A stretch of 64,000 nt of DNA from positions 62,001 to 126,000 of the forward strand of contig NZ_SOAV01000004.1 of the NCBI RefSeq assembly GCF_004364245.1, given 5' to 3'. The stretch comes from Streptomyces sp. BK208 (lineage in GTDB: Bacteria; Actinomycetota; Actinomycetes; Streptomycetales; Streptomycetaceae). A model generated the notes under the pieces. That model was not told the origin of the DNA. It ran no database searches and saw nothing but the letters and a program-made list of their open reading frames with translations. Shown here one piece after another: positions 62,914 through 64,000 of this stretch. The position numbers and the translations under genes were made by a program. The stretch's first letter is position 1; each line of letters opens with the position of its first letter.

Positions 62914-63906
62914 TTGAGGATGCTCATCAACGTTCCCGAGACCGTCGTCGCCGACGCGCTGCGCGGTATGGCGGCCGCCCATCCCGAGTTGACCGTGGAT
63001 GTCGAGAACAGGGTGATCGTGCGCCGGGACGCCCCCGTGGCGGGGCAGGTCGCCCTGGTGTCGGGGGGTGGTTCCGGGCACGAGCCGCTGCACGGCGGGT
63101 TCGTGGGCCCCGGGATGCTGTCGGCCGCGTGTCCGGGTGAGGTCTTCACCTCACCGGTGCCGGACCAGATGGTGCGGGCCGCAGCGGCCGTGGACAGCGG
63201 GGCCGGGGTGCTGTTCGTCGTCAAGAACTACACCGGTGACGTGCTCAACTTCGACATGGCCGCGGAACTGGCCGAGGACGAGGGCATCCAGATCGCGAAG
63301 GTGCTCGTCAACGACGACGTGGCGGTGACGGACAGCCTCTACACGGCCGGCCGGCGCGGTACGGGGGCGACCCTGTTCGTGGAGAAGATCGCCGGGGCGG
63401 CGGCGCGGGAGGGCCGGCCGCTGGAGCAGGTGGAGGCGATCGCCCGCCGGGTCAACGACGGCTCGCGCAGTTTCGGTGTGGCGCTCAGCGCCGTCACCAC
63501 GCCGGCCAAGGGCAGCCCCACCTTCGACCTGCCCGCCGGAGAACTGGAGCTGGGCATCGGCATCCACGGGGAGCCCGGCCGGGAGCGGCGGGCGATGATG
63601 ACCTCGGGCGAGATCGCCGAGGCCGCCGTGGAGGCGGTGCTGACCGACCTCGCCCCGCGCAACCCCGTCCTGGTCCTGGTCAACGGCATGGGCGCGACGC
63701 CGCTGCTGGAGCTGTACGGGTTCAACGCCGAGGTGCAGCGCGTCCTCGGCGAGCGGGGCGTCGCCGTCGCCCGCACCCTCGTCGGCAACTACGTCACCTC
63801 CCTCGACATGGCCGGCGCCTCGGTCACCCTGTGCCAGATCGACGAGGAACTGCTCGCCCTGTGGGACGCACCGGTCAGTACTCCGGGCCTGCGGTGGGGC
63901 ATGTGA
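62914..63906 (+). CDS. dhaK: Dihydroxyacetone kinase subunit DhaK
   Basis: A 330-residue substrate-binding subunit of the PEP-dependent dihydroxyacetone kinase. The covalent Dha-binding His lies in GIGIHGEPGRERR near residue 211; GGGSGHEPLHGGFVGPGMLS near residue 52 binds substrate, and FVVKNYTGDVLNFDM follows. DhaK with DhaL and DhaM phosphorylates dihydroxyacetone from glycerol use. TTG 62914 has AGGAGA five bases upstream; ATG 62920 also fits the conserved MLINVPETVV start. The dhaL gene begins 50 bases downstream. Confidence 0.95.
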   Translation: MRMLINVPETVVADALRGMAAAHPELTVDVENRVIVRRDAPVAGQVALVSGGGSGHEPLHGGFVGPGMLSAACPGEVFTSPVPDQMVRAAAAVDSGAGVLFVVKNYTGDVLNFDMAAELAEDEGIQIAKVLVNDDVAVTDSLYTAGRRGTGATLFVEKIAGAAAREGRPLEQVEAIARRVNDGSRSFGVALSAVTTPAKGSPTFDLPAGELELGIGIHGEPGRERRAMMTSGEIAEAAVEAVLTDLAPRNPVLVLVNGMGATPLLELYGFNAEVQRVLGERGVAVARTLVGNYVTSLDMAGASVTLCQIDEELLALWDAPVSTPGLRWGM

Positions 63907-63955
63907 CGGCGGGCGGGGGAAGAATCGCGACGTACCTACCAGGCAAGGAGATCCT

Positions 63956-64000
63956 GTGCTCGACGCCGACTTCTTCCGCCGTTGGATGACGGCGACCACG
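63956..64000 (+). CDS. dhaL: Dihydroxyacetone kinase subunit DhaL (partial)
   Basis: Only the first 15 codons are inside the window: VLDADFFRRWMTATT, the typical N terminus of DhaL. GTG 63956 has AAGGAG five bases upstream. DhaL carries the ADP/ATP site of the kinase. It follows dhaK in the usual order. Confidence 0.85.
   Translation, partial: MLDADFFRRWMTATT

Overview
The window is high-GC actinobacterial DNA with the character of a Streptomyces chromosome arm. It carries a two-domain chaplin, an NsdB-type TPR regulator, a germicidin-type type III polyketide synthase, a SigB-family sigma factor beside an anti-sigma-like ATPase, a DUF397 protein, rare TTA codons (a bldA signal) and many GTG or TTG starts. 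From memory, the order sigL, chiF, chpB, nsdB, gcs matches a stretch of the right arm of S. coelicolor (about SCO7278 down to SCO7221). I could not check that here. I saw no rRNA, tRNA, CRISPR array, transposase or phage genes.

Layout. Bases 1-5.8 kb hold a PopR-like regulator cut by the window edge, a SigB-family sigma factor with a convergent RsbW-like ATPase, a pair of PRC-barrel genes, a streptophobe membrane protein, a TTA-containing unknown and a SnoaL-like protein. Bases 5.8-13.3 kb are mostly redox and housekeeping enzymes: two aldo/keto reductases, a LysR regulator, a DinB-like protein, adenosine deaminase, a VOC protein, an SDR and an MFS transporter. Bases 13.3-15.6 kb hold a secreted GH19 chitinase behind two DasR-like sites, and ssuE behind a very short cysteine-containing leader peptide. 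Bases 15.6-27.6 kb carry small membrane stress proteins, an epimerase-like protein, a deaminase, the chaplin, a secreted peptidase, a baeRF3 protein, a Gfo/Idh/MocA oxidoreductase, a degenerate SpoIIE-type phosphatase, and nsdB divergent from a TTA-containing phosphotransferase. Bases 27.7-40.5 kb hold a secreted amidase, a tandem universal stress protein, DUF397, an acyl-CoA synthetase, a secreted serine hydrolase, a CrtI-like flavoprotein, a Ser/Thr kinase overlapping an MpaB-type oxygenase gene, and a cytosolic copper-binding Cys-rich protein. Bases 40.6-47.2 kb hold a response regulator, histidine kinase and lipoprotein operon, a DUF3152 protease-like protein, a secreted family-9 pectate lyase under an unusually clear double-operator promoter, and a DoxX protein. 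Bases 47.2-64 kb carry an AlkZ-like protein, an FAD monooxygenase and TetR pair sharing three near-identical operators, gcs, three phosphatase-type genes around a CASTOR/POLLUX-like channel, a secreted DD-peptidase-like enzyme, an EEP hydrolase, an NmrA-like protein, and the start of a dhaKL operon.

Themes. Two are extracellular polymer use (chitinase, pectate lyase, muramyl amidase, peptidases) and partner-switching or phosphatase signalling (one sigma factor, two RsbW-like ATPase domains, three SpoIIE-type phosphatases, one Ser/Thr kinase, one two-component system). The most informative non-coding structures are the leaderless Cys leader peptide upstream of ssuE, the triple TetR operator, the paired operators upstream of the pectate lyase and the serine hydrolase, the 10-bp-phased repeats between nsdB and its neighbour, and several short tandem repeats in intergenic DNA.
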